Assembly (NCBI RefSeq): GCF_000759835.1
Contig: NZ_BBNB01000012.1
Coordinates: forward strand, 1-64,000
Length of the DNA: 64,000 nucleotides
Direction: 5' to 3'
DNA from: Citrobacter sedlakii NBRC 105722
GTDB taxonomy: Bacteria; Pseudomonadota; Gammaproteobacteria; Enterobacterales; Enterobacteriaceae
Shown: positions 9,600-18,479 of the stretch, piece after piece
Layout: each line of letters opens with the position of its first letter
How positions within the stretch are numbered: position 1 is the stretch's first letter
Position numbers and translations under genes: made by a program
Notes under the pieces: generated by a model
Told to the model about the DNA's origin: nothing
The model's input: the letters and a program-made list of their open reading frames with translations, nothing else
Databases searched by the model: none

Positions 9600-9810
9600 G
9601 ATCAATTAATCAGATCTTAAGTCCATATTTAGACTATACTTAAGAATTTTCCTCCAAATCAAAACAACAGAGATCGCTACTCAACCACCTTCATTACAAA
9701 ATTTTGACCGATAATTCACATGAAAGACAGGGGAAATCCCTGCCCACCAGCTAAATAGCAGAGATATGCTTGAATTTTTGTTATTTATTGACTTAGATCA
9801 TTATTCACAG
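9600..9810 (-). promoter_or_regulatory. putative T6SS operon control region with clustered Dam sites
   Basis: GATC occurs at 9600, 9613, 9672 and 9796, four times in 200 bp. The last overlaps GATCATTATT, which resembles one half of a Fur box (8 of 10 positions); the other half is poor. In enteroaggregative E. coli the sci-1 T6SS promoter is controlled by Fur and Dam through overlapping sites. A similar arrangement here is inference only. No single promoter could be chosen. Confidence 0.35.
9616..9644. repeat. 29-bp dyad upstream of tssB
   Basis: Both ends carry CTTAAGT and its complement (7-bp perfect arms), with partial symmetry inside (AGTC and GACT). It lies about 100 bp before the tssB start in the AT-rich gap. 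It could be an operator; no known regulator motif was recognised. Confidence 0.4.
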
Positions 9811-9851
9811 GGAGTCAGGATTTGCTTTTTCATAACAATATGAGTTTCAGC

Positions 9852-9880
9852 AAAAAAAAAGCAGCAGTGCTGCTTCGCAA
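9852..9880 (-). terminator. orphan Rho-independent terminator
   Basis: On the minus strand a GCAGCA/TGCTGC palindrome, extended to AAGCAG/CTGCTT, is directly followed by nine T. The only genes upstream on this strand are absent (gtrA points the other way), so it does not end a known gene. The very short loop lowers the score. It could end a small RNA or a decayed gene, or shield the tss operon from read-through. Confidence 0.5.
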
Positions 9881-10442
9881 ATGAGAGACGACGGGAGGGA
9901 TTATCTAAGATAATTCCTTATGCATAACTTTAATAATTCGAATAGCAAGCATTTATAAAACGAATAACCGAACAGAAAATAAGGCAAACCCACCTGTATT
10001 CGCCCCGACATCAGGTCAAAAATCTTTTTTTCAGTTCACCTGTTGTGAAATGAACTATAAATGCGCTGTCCGCACTGTCTTTTTCTGAAAATCATGCCCG
10101 GCCTGCGACAGGCAATGAAAATTCCTGGAGAATACGCTTAGCCTTCCGCAATAAAAAGATCTGCTCCGCGATAAACACAACGCGTGGAACCAACAGGCGG
10201 GATATAACTTTACGCTATCGGCAGAATTCCCGCAGGACTTCAGGGCGGGTCCCGCGCCATCATGTTTTCGACAAACCGCAGGCAGGATGCGTAACAGGCT
10301 CAGGACAAAACCCGCAGATGTACGCGAGGGGAGGTTAATGCGGTTTGTCAGCACACTTTTGCCGGTCAAAGGCATTTCAGACTCGGGCAGCGGTAGAAAA
10401 TAATGTTACACTTCCGCCTTTGCATAACCGACTTCTTTGATA

Positions 10443-10805
10443 ATGTGGCATTACTTTATTAAGTACACATCCGTAGGCGTGATCAACACCTTGATCCACT
10501 GGCTGGTTTTCACGGTCTGCGTTTACGCCTTTCATATCCACCAGGCGCTGGCCAATTTTCTTAGCTTCAGCCTCGCGGTGAGCTTCTCCTTTTATGCCAA
10601 CGCCCGGTTTACCTTCCGGCAAACCACTACGCCACGGCGCTATTTCCTTTACGTCGGTTTTATGGGGTTGCTGAGTTTCCTGACCGGCTGGGCGGCCGAA
10701 CGGTGCGGCCTGCCCCCTCTCGTTACGCTGGTCGCTTTCTCAGCAATTAGCCTCATCTGCGGGTTTATCTATTCCAGACTGATTGTGTTTAAGGACGTTC
10801 AATGA
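10443..10805 (+). CDS. gtrA: GtrA family flippase for bactoprenol-linked glucose
   Basis: 120 residues from ATG 10443, exactly the usual GtrA length; a TTG two codons upstream is in frame but unlikely. Four hydrophobic segments cover most of the protein, beginning [20 protein letters not shown]. GtrA is thought to flip undecaprenyl-phosphate-glucose across the inner membrane for O-antigen modification. It overlaps gtrB by 4 bp (ATGA). The order gtrA-gtrB-specific transferase is that of phage-derived serotype-conversion clusters, but no integrase or attachment site lies next to it here. Confidence 0.9.
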   Translation: MWHYFIKYTSVGVINTLIHWLVFTVCVYAFHIHQALANFLSFSLAVSFSFYANARFTFRQTTTPRRYFLYVGFMGLLSFLTGWAAERCGLPPLVTLVAFSAISLICGFIYSRLIVFKDVQ

Positions 10806-11749
10806 AAATCTCGCTGGTCGTTCCGGTTTTCAACGAAGAAGAGACCATCGGCATCTTTTACAAAACGGTGCGCGAATATGACGCGCTAAAAGCGTATGAC
10901 GTCGAAATTGTCTTTATCAACGATGGCAGTACCGATGCAACGGAGTCGATCGTTACTGCGCTGGCGGTTGCCGACCCGCTGGTTGTCGCGTTGTCGTTAA
11001 CAAGAAATTTCGGTAAGGAACCCGCCCTGTTCGCCGGACTTGATAACGCGACGGGCGATGCGGTGATCCCTATCGATGTCGATCTTCAGGATCCGGTAGA
11101 AGTGATACCGCACCTCATCCGTAAGTGGCAGGACGGTGCGGACATCGTGCTGGCAAAACGTTCAGACCGCTCGGTGGACGGTCGACTGAAGCGCAAAACC
11201 GCCGCATGGTTTTATGCGCTGCACAATAAAATCAGCACGCCGCACATCGAAGAAAACGTTGGCGATTTTCGGCTGATGAGTCGGGAAGTGGTGGAAAACA
11301 TCAAGCAGATGCCGGAACGTAACCTGTTTATGAAAGGCATTTTATCCTGGGTAGGCGGCAAAACGGAGGTGGTGCTTTACGCCCGGGCGAATCGCTGTGC
11401 CGGAAAAAGCAAATTCAACGGCTGGAAGCTCTGGAACCTCGCGCTGGAGGGAATCACCTCATTCTCGACGTTCCCCCTGCGTATCTGGACCTATATTGGC
11501 CTCGCCGTTGCGCTTATCTCATTCACCTACGGCGCGGGAATGCTTATTGACACTCTCCTGTGGGGGAATCCGGTTCGCGGCTATGCCTCGCTGATTGTAT
11601 CGATCCTGTTTTTAGGCGGCGTCCAGTTGATTGGCATTGGCGTACTGGGGGAATACATAGGGCGGATTTACATTGAGACCAAGCAACGTCCTCGTTACTT
11701 GCTCAAAAAACGACACACTGTGGAACAGAATTCAGGAAAGGATAGCTGA
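10802..11749 (+). CDS. gtrB: bactoprenol glucosyltransferase GtrB
   Basis: 315 residues. An N-terminal GT2 domain ([22 protein letters not shown] near residue 42, DVDLQDP near 98 as the DxD-like region) is followed by two C-terminal transmembrane helices (about 230-255 and 265-290). It moves glucose from UDP-glucose to undecaprenyl phosphate on the cytoplasmic face. It is closely related to phage P22/SfV GtrB in motif pattern and length. Its start overlaps gtrA and its TGA overlaps the next ATG (TGATG). Confidence 0.92.
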   Translation: MKISLVVPVFNEEETIGIFYKTVREYDALKAYDVEIVFINDGSTDATESIVTALAVADPLVVALSLTRNFGKEPALFAGLDNATGDAVIPIDVDLQDPVEVIPHLIRKWQDGADIVLAKRSDRSVDGRLKRKTAAWFYALHNKISTPHIEENVGDFRLMSREVVENIKQMPERNLFMKGILSWVGGKTEVVLYARANRCAGKSKFNGWKLWNLALEGITSFSTFPLRIWTYIGLAVALISFTYGAGMLIDTLLWGNPVRGYASLIVSILFLGGVQLIGIGVLGEYIGRIYIETKQRPRYLLKKRHTVEQNSGKDS

Positions 11750-13293
11750 TGGTTAAGTATGTGAATAAAAGCATCATTCTTATCGCTTTTTTTGCCGTTT
11801 TCATCCTTGAATGGTATACCCCAATTCATTCTGATGATTATCGCTACGCCTTAATTGGCCTCTCATTTGATGCCCATCTGCATCACTATTTAACCTGGAG
11901 CGGACGCCTGGTCGCTGACTACACCAGCGCGCTTTTGCTGGCCTCGGAATCACGTATTTTTATCTCGATGATGACAGGACTCGCCGTGGTCGCATTCTGC
12001 TATTTGATTGTCAAAACGCCCGACGGCACGCTGAAGTGGAAGAAATATGACGCGGTAACCTTCACCCTTATTTTTCTGACTTTCTGGGTCGCCAATCCCA
12101 ATATAGGACAGACCGTATTCTGGGTTGTCGGCAGCGCCAATTATCTGTGGACCAATCTGTTTGTCGCCGCCTGGCTGTGGAACCTGTACCGCATCCAGAT
12201 GCGGCGGGAAAAAAACACGCGTGTCGTTATGCTACTGCTGGGGGTGCTGGCAGGCTGCTCTAACGAGAGCGTTGCGCCGTTTGTGGTTGGCCTGGCGCTG
12301 CTGGCCATCATTTACGATCTCTGGCAGGACAAGCGTCTGTACGGCAACAAAGTCGCCTATTTTTTATCTGCCCTGGCGGGCGCGGCTATTCTGATCTTTT
12401 CACCGGGTAATTTTATTCGCGCACAGGGGGCGCATAAAGTCTGGTATGAGAAATCGATTATTGAGCGCCTCGTCATTCACCTGAGCGATCGTTTCTTCAG
12501 CCATTTAGCGCTGGTTTGGATCGCCTACGTCGTGCTGGTTCTGCTGGCGGCGATTCTGTATTTCGCCAGACGCAACGGCCCGCGCGTTAAAAGCGGCAAT
12601 CTCGCCATGGTTGTGTTGATGCTGCTGGTCGGGCTGGGCACCTCTTTTATTATGGTGGCCTCCCCGTCTTATCCGGACCGGGTAATGATGTCGACATTCC
12701 TGTTTTTCCTGTTAGCGCTCTCTTTTCTGCTTAAAGAGTTGGTTATTTACACCAGTAAAGGCGTCAGGATTGGCGTTTACGCCATCACGGGACTCATGGC
12801 AGGCGTATTCGTCTGGTCGTTCTCGCTGATGTATGCGGCTTATACCCGCGTTTACCAGCAGGATCAGGTACGGGTGAATATCATCCACACACAGTTGAGC
12901 CGCCACCAGCGTGACTTTACTGTCCCGGACTTTCATTTCCTCAAAATGCAAAACAGCGGCGGCCATTTCGGTTTCTTCCACGATCCGCAAATCTATGGCC
13001 GCTATTTCGGCGCCGGAAGTGTCGAAAAGAAAAAAGTTCATTTCGATTACTCCGTACTGGCATCCGGCAAAATGATGTCGTTACCTGGAGGGGTGGTGGC
13101 GCACTACAATCGCGATGGCGACGTGATGCTGGTCAGCTCTCGTCCCGTAACCGGCACGCTGCATATCTCGGTGAACGCAAAAGAGAGAGACCTGCCGTTA
13201 AGCGGCTTTGCGTCTGCGCAGATCAATGACGAATATTGGTACTATACCGCCATTCCTGCAGGCGAGGTCACGACTCTCTCGCTGCACCCCTGA
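11749..13293 (+). CDS. GtrC-type O-antigen glucosyltransferase, polytopic membrane protein
   Basis: 514 residues with about ten or more hydrophobic segments and a hydrophilic C-terminal third (about 385-514). An acidic pair in a first periplasmic loop (HSDDYRYAL, residues 24-32) is placed as in GT-C glycosyltransferases. In gtr clusters the third gene adds the glucosyl group to a specific O-antigen residue in the periplasm and is the variable, serotype-determining member. The 1-bp overlap with gtrB supports this role. The acceptor sugar and linkage cannot be read from the sequence. Confidence 0.78.
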   Translation: MVKYVNKSIILIAFFAVFILEWYTPIHSDDYRYALIGLSFDAHLHHYLTWSGRLVADYTSALLLASESRIFISMMTGLAVVAFCYLIVKTPDGTLKWKKYDAVTFTLIFLTFWVANPNIGQTVFWVVGSANYLWTNLFVAAWLWNLYRIQMRREKNTRVVMLLLGVLAGCSNESVAPFVVGLALLAIIYDLWQDKRLYGNKVAYFLSALAGAAILIFSPGNFIRAQGAHKVWYEKSIIERLVIHLSDRFFSHLALVWIAYVVLVLLAAILYFARRNGPRVKSGNLAMVVLMLLVGLGTSFIMVASPSYPDRVMMSTFLFFLLALSFLLKELVIYTSKGVRIGVYAITGLMAGVFVWSFSLMYAAYTRVYQQDQVRVNIIHTQLSRHQRDFTVPDFHFLKMQNSGGHFGFFHDPQIYGRYFGAGSVEKKKVHFDYSVLASGKMMSLPGGVVAHYNRDGDVMLVSSRPVTGTLHISVNAKERDLPLSGFASAQINDEYWYYTAIPAGEVTTLSLHP

Positions 13294-13299
13294 GCTTTC

Positions 13300-13321
13300 G
13301 CCTCCCGCATCTGTGGGAGGC
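13300..13321 (+). terminator. possible terminator hairpin after the gtr operon
   Basis: GCCTCCC pairs with GGGAGGC around an 8-base loop 6 bp after the last gtr stop codon. There is no long T run, so it may be a weak or Rho-assisted terminator. Confidence 0.45.
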
Positions 13322-13459
13322 AGACCTTATTTCCCCACGGTTTTACTACTTACCCATGCGTAAATTGGGGTAAAATTACCCTGCTTTTCGACGCGATGAA
13401 TCTGGACGATTTATGCGCTAATAACAATAATGATGCTAAGAAAATCTCGGGAGATAACT

Positions 13460-14107
13460 ATGCCTGAAGCAACGCCTTTTCAGGTGCTGGTTGTAGACGA
13501 CCACCCCCTTATGCGGCGCGGTATTCGTCAATTACTGGAACTGGACCCCGCATTTGACGTGGTTGCCGAAGCGGGCGATGGCGCAACGGCGATTGATCTG
13601 GCGAACCGTCTCGACCTGGATTTGATCCTGCTCGATCTGAATATGAAAGGTCTGAGCGGTCTGGATACCCTTAACGCCCTGCGTCGGGACGGCGTAACGG
13701 CGCAAATTATTATTCTCACCGTGTCGGATTCCGCCAGCGATGTGTATGCACTGATCGATGCAGGCGCAGACGGCTATCTGCTGAAGGACAGCGATCCGGA
13801 AGTCTTACTGGAAGCCATTCGCAAGGGCGCTAACGGCGGTCAGGTCTTCAGTGAACGGGTAAGCGAATACCTGCGCGAACGGGAACTGTTCGGCGAGCAG
13901 GACGATCCCTTTAGCGTACTGACCGAGCGGGAACTGGACGTTCTGCACGAACTGGCGCAGGGGCTGTCGAATAAACAGATCGCCTCGGCGCTGAACATTT
14001 CCGAACAAACGGTAAAAGTGCATATCCGCAATCTGCTGCGTAAGCTCAACGTGCGTTCGCGCGTTGCGGCCACCATCCTTTTCCTGCAAACGCGCGGGAT
14101 GCAATAA
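13460..14107 (+). CDS. narP: nitrate/nitrite response regulator NarP
   Basis: 215 residues from the ATG at 13460, which gives the MPEATPFQV start and length of E. coli NarP; an upstream in-frame ATG at 13430 has no support. The receiver domain has the acidic pair near residue 13 (VVDDHPLMRR) and phospho-acceptor Asp59 (LLDLNMKG); a LuxR-type helix-turn-helix covers about 148-205 (LTERELDVLHELAQGLSNKQ). Phosphorylated by NarQ, it activates napF and other anaerobic promoters. It converges on the nap-ccm block that it controls. Confidence 0.97.
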   Translation: MPEATPFQVLVVDDHPLMRRGIRQLLELDPAFDVVAEAGDGATAIDLANRLDLDLILLDLNMKGLSGLDTLNALRRDGVTAQIIILTVSDSASDVYALIDAGADGYLLKDSDPEVLLEAIRKGANGGQVFSERVSEYLRERELFGEQDDPFSVLTERELDVLHELAQGLSNKQIASALNISEQTVKVHIRNLLRKLNVRSRVAATILFLQTRGMQ

Positions 14108-14127
14108 AGTCACACAGCTATCTGCTA

Positions 14128-14206
14128 CCGGATAACAACGCAACGCGTCTTATCCGGACCACCGCTCACAGGCATTCAGGCCCGATAAGCGTAACGCCAT
14201 CGGGCA
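14128..14206. repeat. REP/BIME-like palindromes between narP and ccmH
   Basis: Two imperfect inverted repeats (CCGGATAA...TTATCCGG and GCCCGATAAGC...ATCGGGC) lie between convergent genes, the usual position of enteric REP elements. They may also help terminate transcription. Confidence 0.6.
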
Positions 14207-14209
14207 GCC

Positions 14210-14273
14210 GTAAGGTTACTCCTTCGGCGGCGAAAGCTGCTGTAAGGTTACTCCTTCGGCGGCGAAAGCTGCT
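14210..14273. repeat. 32-bp perfect tandem duplication at the end of ccmH
   Basis: Positions 14210-14241 are repeated exactly at 14242-14273. The unit encodes the last codons of ccmH (QQLSPPKE) and its TAA stop. The inner copy holds the functional stop at 14248-14250, and the second copy lies just past it as non-coding sequence. The protein is therefore not altered. Confidence 0.9.
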
Positions 14274-15300
14274 GTAACGCCTGCGCAATACTGCGTTCGA
14301 TAACCGCGCGGCGGGTATCGTTGGCGGGCAACAGTTTCAGCATCATTTCCCAGGCCGCCACCGCTTCGCCAAAGCGCTGCTGCTCGAAGGCGTTAAAGGC
14401 ATACATGCTCAGTACCCGAACATTGGCATGATCGCTGCGCACCAGCTGTCGAAGCAGTTCCCCGCCGCGCAGATTATCGTCAGGATCGGAAGAACGAGTC
14501 AGCGCCTCGGCGTAGCCAAGCGCGGCATCGCTGTTCTTCGGATCCAGCCGATACGCGTTGGCATAGGCCTCGGTCGCGGTGCTGGCGTTGCCTAACACCA
14601 TGCCAATCCGCCCCAGCATGATCCAGCCTTCCACATTTGCCCCATCATCCTGCAGGCGGGTTCTCAGGCCCAGCGCCAGGCGGGTCATCTCCTCTTCATT
14701 CAGAGGCTGGGCGTTCGGATCCAGCGCACGTTCCAGCAGTGCCGGCGTTTGCGCCGTCGCCTGCTGCCAGATTTGTACCTGACGAAAGTTTCCGGTGTGA
14801 TAATAGCTAACGCCGCCAACCGCCAGGGCAATCACTATGCCCGGCAGATACGCGCCAAACCCGGCGCGCTTACCCGCCAGTGCAGGCTGCTCGTCAGGAA
14901 AAGCGTCCTGTTTCACCCTTACCCGGCGACGCGAGCGCGCGTAAATTATCCAGCCTCCGGCGCCGATCGCCGCGACAGGAAGCACCCACAGCAGGATGGT
15001 CAGCGGCGTCAGCGGCGGATCGTAAGTCACAAAATTGCCGTAGCGCGCCACCATGTAGTCGACGATCTCTTTCTGGCTTTTTCCTTCCTGCATCAGCTCA
15101 TATACCTTCTGGCGCAGATCGGTCGCGATCATCGAGTTGGAATCGGCAATGCTGTTATTCTGGCATTTTGGACAGCGAAGCTGCTCGGTGAGCTGGCGAA
15201 ACTGTTGTTCCTGCGCCTCGTCCTTAAACTGCATGACATCAATAGTGGCCAGCGCGTTCGCTGAAAGCAGCAGCATCAACGCGCCTAACAGAGTCCTCAT
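14248..15300 (-). CDS. ccmH: cytochrome c maturation thioreductase/heme ligation protein CcmH
   Basis: 350 residues, as in E. coli, where CcmH is the fusion of a CcmH thioredox domain and a CcmI TPR domain. A signal peptide (MRTLLGALMLLLSANALA) precedes the LRCPKCQNN motif whose two cysteines reduce apocytochrome c. Two membrane segments (about 104-125 and 155-172) lead to a TPR region that holds the apocytochrome tail. The start at 15300 overlaps the ccmG stop (ATGA). It is the last gene of the nap-ccm block. Confidence 0.95.
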   Translation of the reverse strand: MRTLLGALMLLLSANALATIDVMQFKDEAQEQQFRQLTEQLRCPKCQNNSIADSNSMIATDLRQKVYELMQEGKSQKEIVDYMVARYGNFVTYDPPLTPLTILLWVLPVAAIGAGGWIIYARSRRRVRVKQDAFPDEQPALAGKRAGFGAYLPGIVIALAVGGVSYYHTGNFRQVQIWQQATAQTPALLERALDPNAQPLNEEEMTRLALGLRTRLQDDGANVEGWIMLGRIGMVLGNASTATEAYANAYRLDPKNSDAALGYAEALTRSSDPDDNLRGGELLRQLVRSDHANVRVLSMYAFNAFEQQRFGEAVAAWEMMLKLLPANDTRRAVIERSIAQALQQLSPPKE

Positions 15301-15854
15301 TGCGCGGCCTCCTTGCTGTACTTCTCCCACAGCGGCTTGATCTCACTTTCCCATACCCGGGCGTTCAAATCACCGGCGTGGCGATAGCGAATAATGCCGG
15401 TACCGTCGATGAGGAAGGTTTCCGGCGCGCCATACACGCCCAGATCCAGTCCCAGCATCCCGTCGCCGTCAAACAGGCTCAGGGCAAAAGGATTTCCTAA
15501 TTCTTTCAGCCAGGCGATCGCTTTCTGCCGGTCGTCTTTATAGTTCATACCCACCACGCGAATACCCTGCGCTGACAACTGATTCAGATACTGATGCTCG
15601 GCGCGACAAGTCGGACACCATGTTGCCCAGACGTTAAGCAACACCGGTTTGCCCTGGGTCAGGACATCCGCTTCATAGTGCTTGCCGGGGTTCTCCAGCG
15701 ACTCAAGGCGGAACGTGGGCACCGGTTTACCCACCAGCGCCGACTCAAGGTTGGTTGGCGTATCCCCTTCGGCGTTACGCGCCAGCTGCCACAGCAACGC
15801 CGCCGCAATCAGCAGAAAAATTATCAATGGGATCAAAAGTACGTTGCGCTTCAT
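15297..15854 (-). CDS. ccmG: thiol:disulfide interchange protein CcmG (DsbE)
   Basis: 185 residues from the ATG at 15854 ([13 protein letters not shown]), matching E. coli CcmG; the longer open frame upstream lies in ccmF and is not used. An N-terminal signal anchor is followed by a periplasmic thioredoxin fold with the WATWCPTC active site and the GVYGAPETFLID loop typical of CcmG. It passes reducing power from DsbD to CcmH and the apocytochrome CXXCH motif. It overlaps ccmF and ccmH by 4 bp each. Confidence 0.96.
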   Translation of the reverse strand: MKRNVLLIPLIIFLLIAAALLWQLARNAEGDTPTNLESALVGKPVPTFRLESLENPGKHYEADVLTQGKPVLLNVWATWCPTCRAEHQYLNQLSAQGIRVVGMNYKDDRQKAIAWLKELGNPFALSLFDGDGMLGLDLGVYGAPETFLIDGTGIIRYRHAGDLNARVWESEIKPLWEKYSKEAAQ

Positions 15855-17794
15855 ACTGCCTCCGGCGCCGTGTTTTGCGGTTGCTTGCGCTTGCGGTAGC
15901 GCGGATCGAACAGGCAGAACAGCCCGCCCAGCGCCATCAGCAGCCCGCCCGCCCAAATCCAGCGGATAAACGGTTTGTAATACAGGCGTACCGCCCATGC
16001 GCCGTTTTCCAGCTCTTCACCCAGCGCTGCGTAAAGATCGCGGGTGATCCCGCCGTCAATTGCCGCTTCCGTCATCATCGAACGGGTGCTGTTGTAAAAA
16101 CGTTTTTCCGCATGCAGCGTCGCTTCCGCCTTCCCGTTCCGCGTAACGCCGATAATCGCTACGCCGCCCCGGTAGTTTGGTCCGGTGATCTCTTTCACTT
16201 CGCGGAAGGTAAAGCGATATTCATGAATATCAACGCTATCGCCCGCCTTCATGCGTACATCGCGCTCAACGCTGTAGTTCTGGCTAAACGCGATACCCAC
16301 GATAGTCACCGCCAGGCCAACGTGCCCTAATACCATCCCCCAGTAGCCCGGCGTCATTTTCGTGCCGCGGGTAACGCGCTGCGCCACCTCGGCGATCGCC
16401 AGCACGAACACCCAGCAGGCCATCACCAGCCCGACCACCGTCATCGCGACGATGTTATCCTCAAACAGCCACGGCAGCAGGAAAGAGAGCGCCAACGTAC
16501 TGACAAGGGCGACGACCAACAGGCGTTGCAGCTTACGCGGGCGATCCCGCCCCCAGCGCACCAGTGGTCCAATGCCCAGCAGCAGCGCAAACGGCGCCAT
16601 CAGCCAGGTAAACATGGTATTAAAGAACGGCTCGCCGATGGAAATACTGCCCAGCCCCAGTTGCTTGTGCACCAGCGGCAGCAGCGTTCCTAACAGCACC
16701 ACTAACATCGCGGCAATCAGCAGCACGTTGTTACCGAGCAGCAGCGACTCACGCGACCAGAGCGCATTGTTCACCCGTGAACGAACCTTGTGCCCCCGGG
16801 TAGCAAACAGCAGCAGCGATCCGCCAATCACCAGCACCATAAAGGCGAGGATAAACATACCGCGTGACGGATCGGAGGCAAAGGCGTGTACCGATACCAG
16901 CACCCCGGAGCGCACAAGGAAGGTGCCGAGCAAACAGAGCGAAAAGGCGCTGATGGAAAGCAGCAGCGTCCACGCTTTAAAGCTGGCGCGCTGTTCAGTC
17001 ACCGCCAGCGAGTGCATCAGCGCCGTTCCCACCAGCCACGGCATAAACGACGCATTTTCTACCGGGTCCCAGAACCACCAGCCGCCCCAGCCAAGTTCGT
17101 AGTAAGCCCAGGCCGAACCGAGCACAATGCCGAGCGTCAGGAACACCCACGCCGCGAGCGTCCACGGGCGCGAGAAGCGGGCGAAAGTGCTGTCCAGACG
17201 GCCACTCAACAACGCGGCAATGGCAAAAGCAAAGGCCACCGAGAAGCCGACGTAGCCCATATACAACAGCGGCGGATGGAAAATAAGCCCCGGATCCTGC
17301 AGCAGCGGGTTCAGGTCGCGCCCTTCAATGGGGAAATCGGGCAGCGTGCGGGCAAACGGGTTGGAGGTGAAGAGTATAAACAACAGGAAGCCAACGCTGA
17401 CCATCCCCATTACCGCCAGTACGCGGGCGACGATATCCAGCGGCATCCGTTGCGAAAACAGCGCCACGGCGAAGGTCCAGCCGCTCATCAGCAGCACCCA
17501 CAGCAGCAGAGAGCCTTCGTGGGCGCCCCAGGTTGCGGCAACCCGGTACCACACCGGCAGTTGGGTATTCGAGTTGCTGGCAACGTAAATCACGGTGAAA
17601 TCATTGACCACGAAAGCGTTGACCAGCACCAAAAATGCGCCCATTACCAGAATAAACAGCAGCCAGGCAAAGGGTCTCGCCGAGGCCATCATCCGCGCGT
17701 CGCCACGCGCCACGCCCCATAACGGATATATGGAAAGCAGGAGCGCGACACCCAGCGCCAGGCAGAGCAGCGCATTGCCGATTTCAGGCATCAT
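15851..17794 (-). CDS. ccmF: heme lyase subunit CcmF
   Basis: 647 residues, identical in length to E. coli CcmF, with about 14 hydrophobic segments. The tryptophan-rich WWD motif ([19 protein letters not shown], near residue 230) binds heme in the periplasm, and conserved histidines flank it. CcmF takes heme from CcmE and attaches it to apocytochrome c with CcmH. Overlaps: 4 bp with ccmE, 4 bp with ccmG. Confidence 0.97.
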   Translation of the reverse strand: MMPEIGNALLCLALGVALLLSIYPLWGVARGDARMMASARPFAWLLFILVMGAFLVLVNAFVVNDFTVIYVASNSNTQLPVWYRVAATWGAHEGSLLLWVLLMSGWTFAVALFSQRMPLDIVARVLAVMGMVSVGFLLFILFTSNPFARTLPDFPIEGRDLNPLLQDPGLIFHPPLLYMGYVGFSVAFAFAIAALLSGRLDSTFARFSRPWTLAAWVFLTLGIVLGSAWAYYELGWGGWWFWDPVENASFMPWLVGTALMHSLAVTEQRASFKAWTLLLSISAFSLCLLGTFLVRSGVLVSVHAFASDPSRGMFILAFMVLVIGGSLLLFATRGHKVRSRVNNALWSRESLLLGNNVLLIAAMLVVLLGTLLPLVHKQLGLGSISIGEPFFNTMFTWLMAPFALLLGIGPLVRWGRDRPRKLQRLLVVALVSTLALSFLLPWLFEDNIVAMTVVGLVMACWVFVLAIAEVAQRVTRGTKMTPGYWGMVLGHVGLAVTIVGIAFSQNYSVERDVRMKAGDSVDIHEYRFTFREVKEITGPNYRGGVAIIGVTRNGKAEATLHAEKRFYNSTRSMMTEAAIDGGITRDLYAALGEELENGAWAVRLYYKPFIRWIWAGGLLMALGGLFCLFDPRYRKRKQPQNTAPEAV

Positions 17795-18270
17795 GACGAC
17801 GCATCCTTATACACGCTTTCCGGGCGGCGATGGTTTTCCTGCATCGCTTTCTCCACTTCCGGCGGCGTGTAGTTTTCGTCATGTTTCGCCAGCACCTCTT
17901 TCGCCTGGATATGGTTTTTCTCGCCGAGTTCCCCCTGCACCACAACGCCCTGCCCTTCACGGAACAGATCCGGAAGTATGCCTTCGTAGCTCACATCCAC
18001 CACGCCTTCAGCGTCATAAATACTGAAATTAACCTTCAGGGTGTCCGGATCGCGCTTCACGCTGCCGGGCATCACCATGCCGCCGACGCGCAGGCGCTGA
18101 CCAACTTCCGGCATCTCCTGGGTTTCTCGCTTGCCATAAAGGATCTCGCCGGGGGTATAAAACAGATCGATATTGGAACGCAGCGCATACAGCACCAGCG
18201 TAATGGTCAGCGCCAGCCCTGCCAGCACACCGCAGGCTATCCATAAGCGGTTTCGACGTCGAATATTCAC
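17791..18270 (-). CDS. ccmE: heme chaperone CcmE
   Basis: 159 residues with an N-terminal signal anchor (about 8-29) and an OB-fold periplasmic domain. His130 in VLAKHDENY is the residue that binds heme covalently in the family. It receives heme from the CcmABCD complex and delivers it to CcmF. It overlaps ccmD by 4 bp and ccmF by 4 bp. Confidence 0.97.
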   Translation of the reverse strand: MNIRRRNRLWIACGVLAGLALTITLVLYALRSNIDLFYTPGEILYGKRETQEMPEVGQRLRVGGMVMPGSVKRDPDTLKVNFSIYDAEGVVDVSYEGILPDLFREGQGVVVQGELGEKNHIQAKEVLAKHDENYTPPEVEKAMQENHRRPESVYKDASS

Positions 18271-18479
18271 GCGGCCTCCTGCTGAGTCTGGGCGGCGCGC
18301 ATCCGCGCTTCGCGCGCCCGCTGTTGGGCAACCTCGCGCAAAATGGCTCGCTGCCGGGTAGCGGTATGCGCAACCAATACTGCCAGCGGAATCACGCTCA
18401 TCGCCACGGCCAGCCAGACATAAAAGGCGTAGCCGCCCATGGCGAAAAATTCACTCCAGGATGCAAATGCAGTGGTCAT
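18267..18479 (-). CDS. ccmD: heme exporter accessory protein CcmD
   Basis: 70 residues from the ATG at 18479 ([16 protein letters not shown]); a longer frame to 18515 lies inside ccmC and is rejected. One transmembrane helix (about 16-38) is followed by a basic, alanine- and arginine-rich tail. CcmD helps release heme-loaded CcmE from CcmC. Start overlaps the ccmC stop by 4 bp. Confidence 0.95.
   Translation of the reverse strand: MTTAFASWSEFFAMGGYAFYVWLAVAMSVIPLAVLVAHTATRQRAILREVAQQRAREARMRAAQTQQEAA

Larger units (their letters stand above)
9519..10442. other. AT-rich intergenic region between tssB and gtrA
   Basis: 924 bp between two divergently transcribed operons. No ORF here looks real; the longest (minus, 10055-10375, 106 codons) has no recognisable domain and a shadow-like composition. 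The first part (9540-9850) is clearly AT-rich and holds four GATC sites, a dyad, and a Fur-like half-site. A minus-strand terminator lies at 9852-9880. The stretch 10080-10380 is more GC-rich and may be decayed coding DNA, but I recognise nothing in it. No tRNA or attachment site was found. Confidence 0.6.

Noticed and set aside
10055..10375. 106-codon minus-strand frame in the tssB-gtrA gap
   Set aside because: No recognisable domain, no good ribosome binding site, and a Ser/Arg/Cys-rich composition like a chance frame.
9540..10442. Possible tRNA or attachment site where the T6SS and gtr genes join the conserved backbone
   Set aside because: E. coli has a proline tRNA gene near narP, so I looked for one; no cloverleaf or matching tRNA end was found in the gap.
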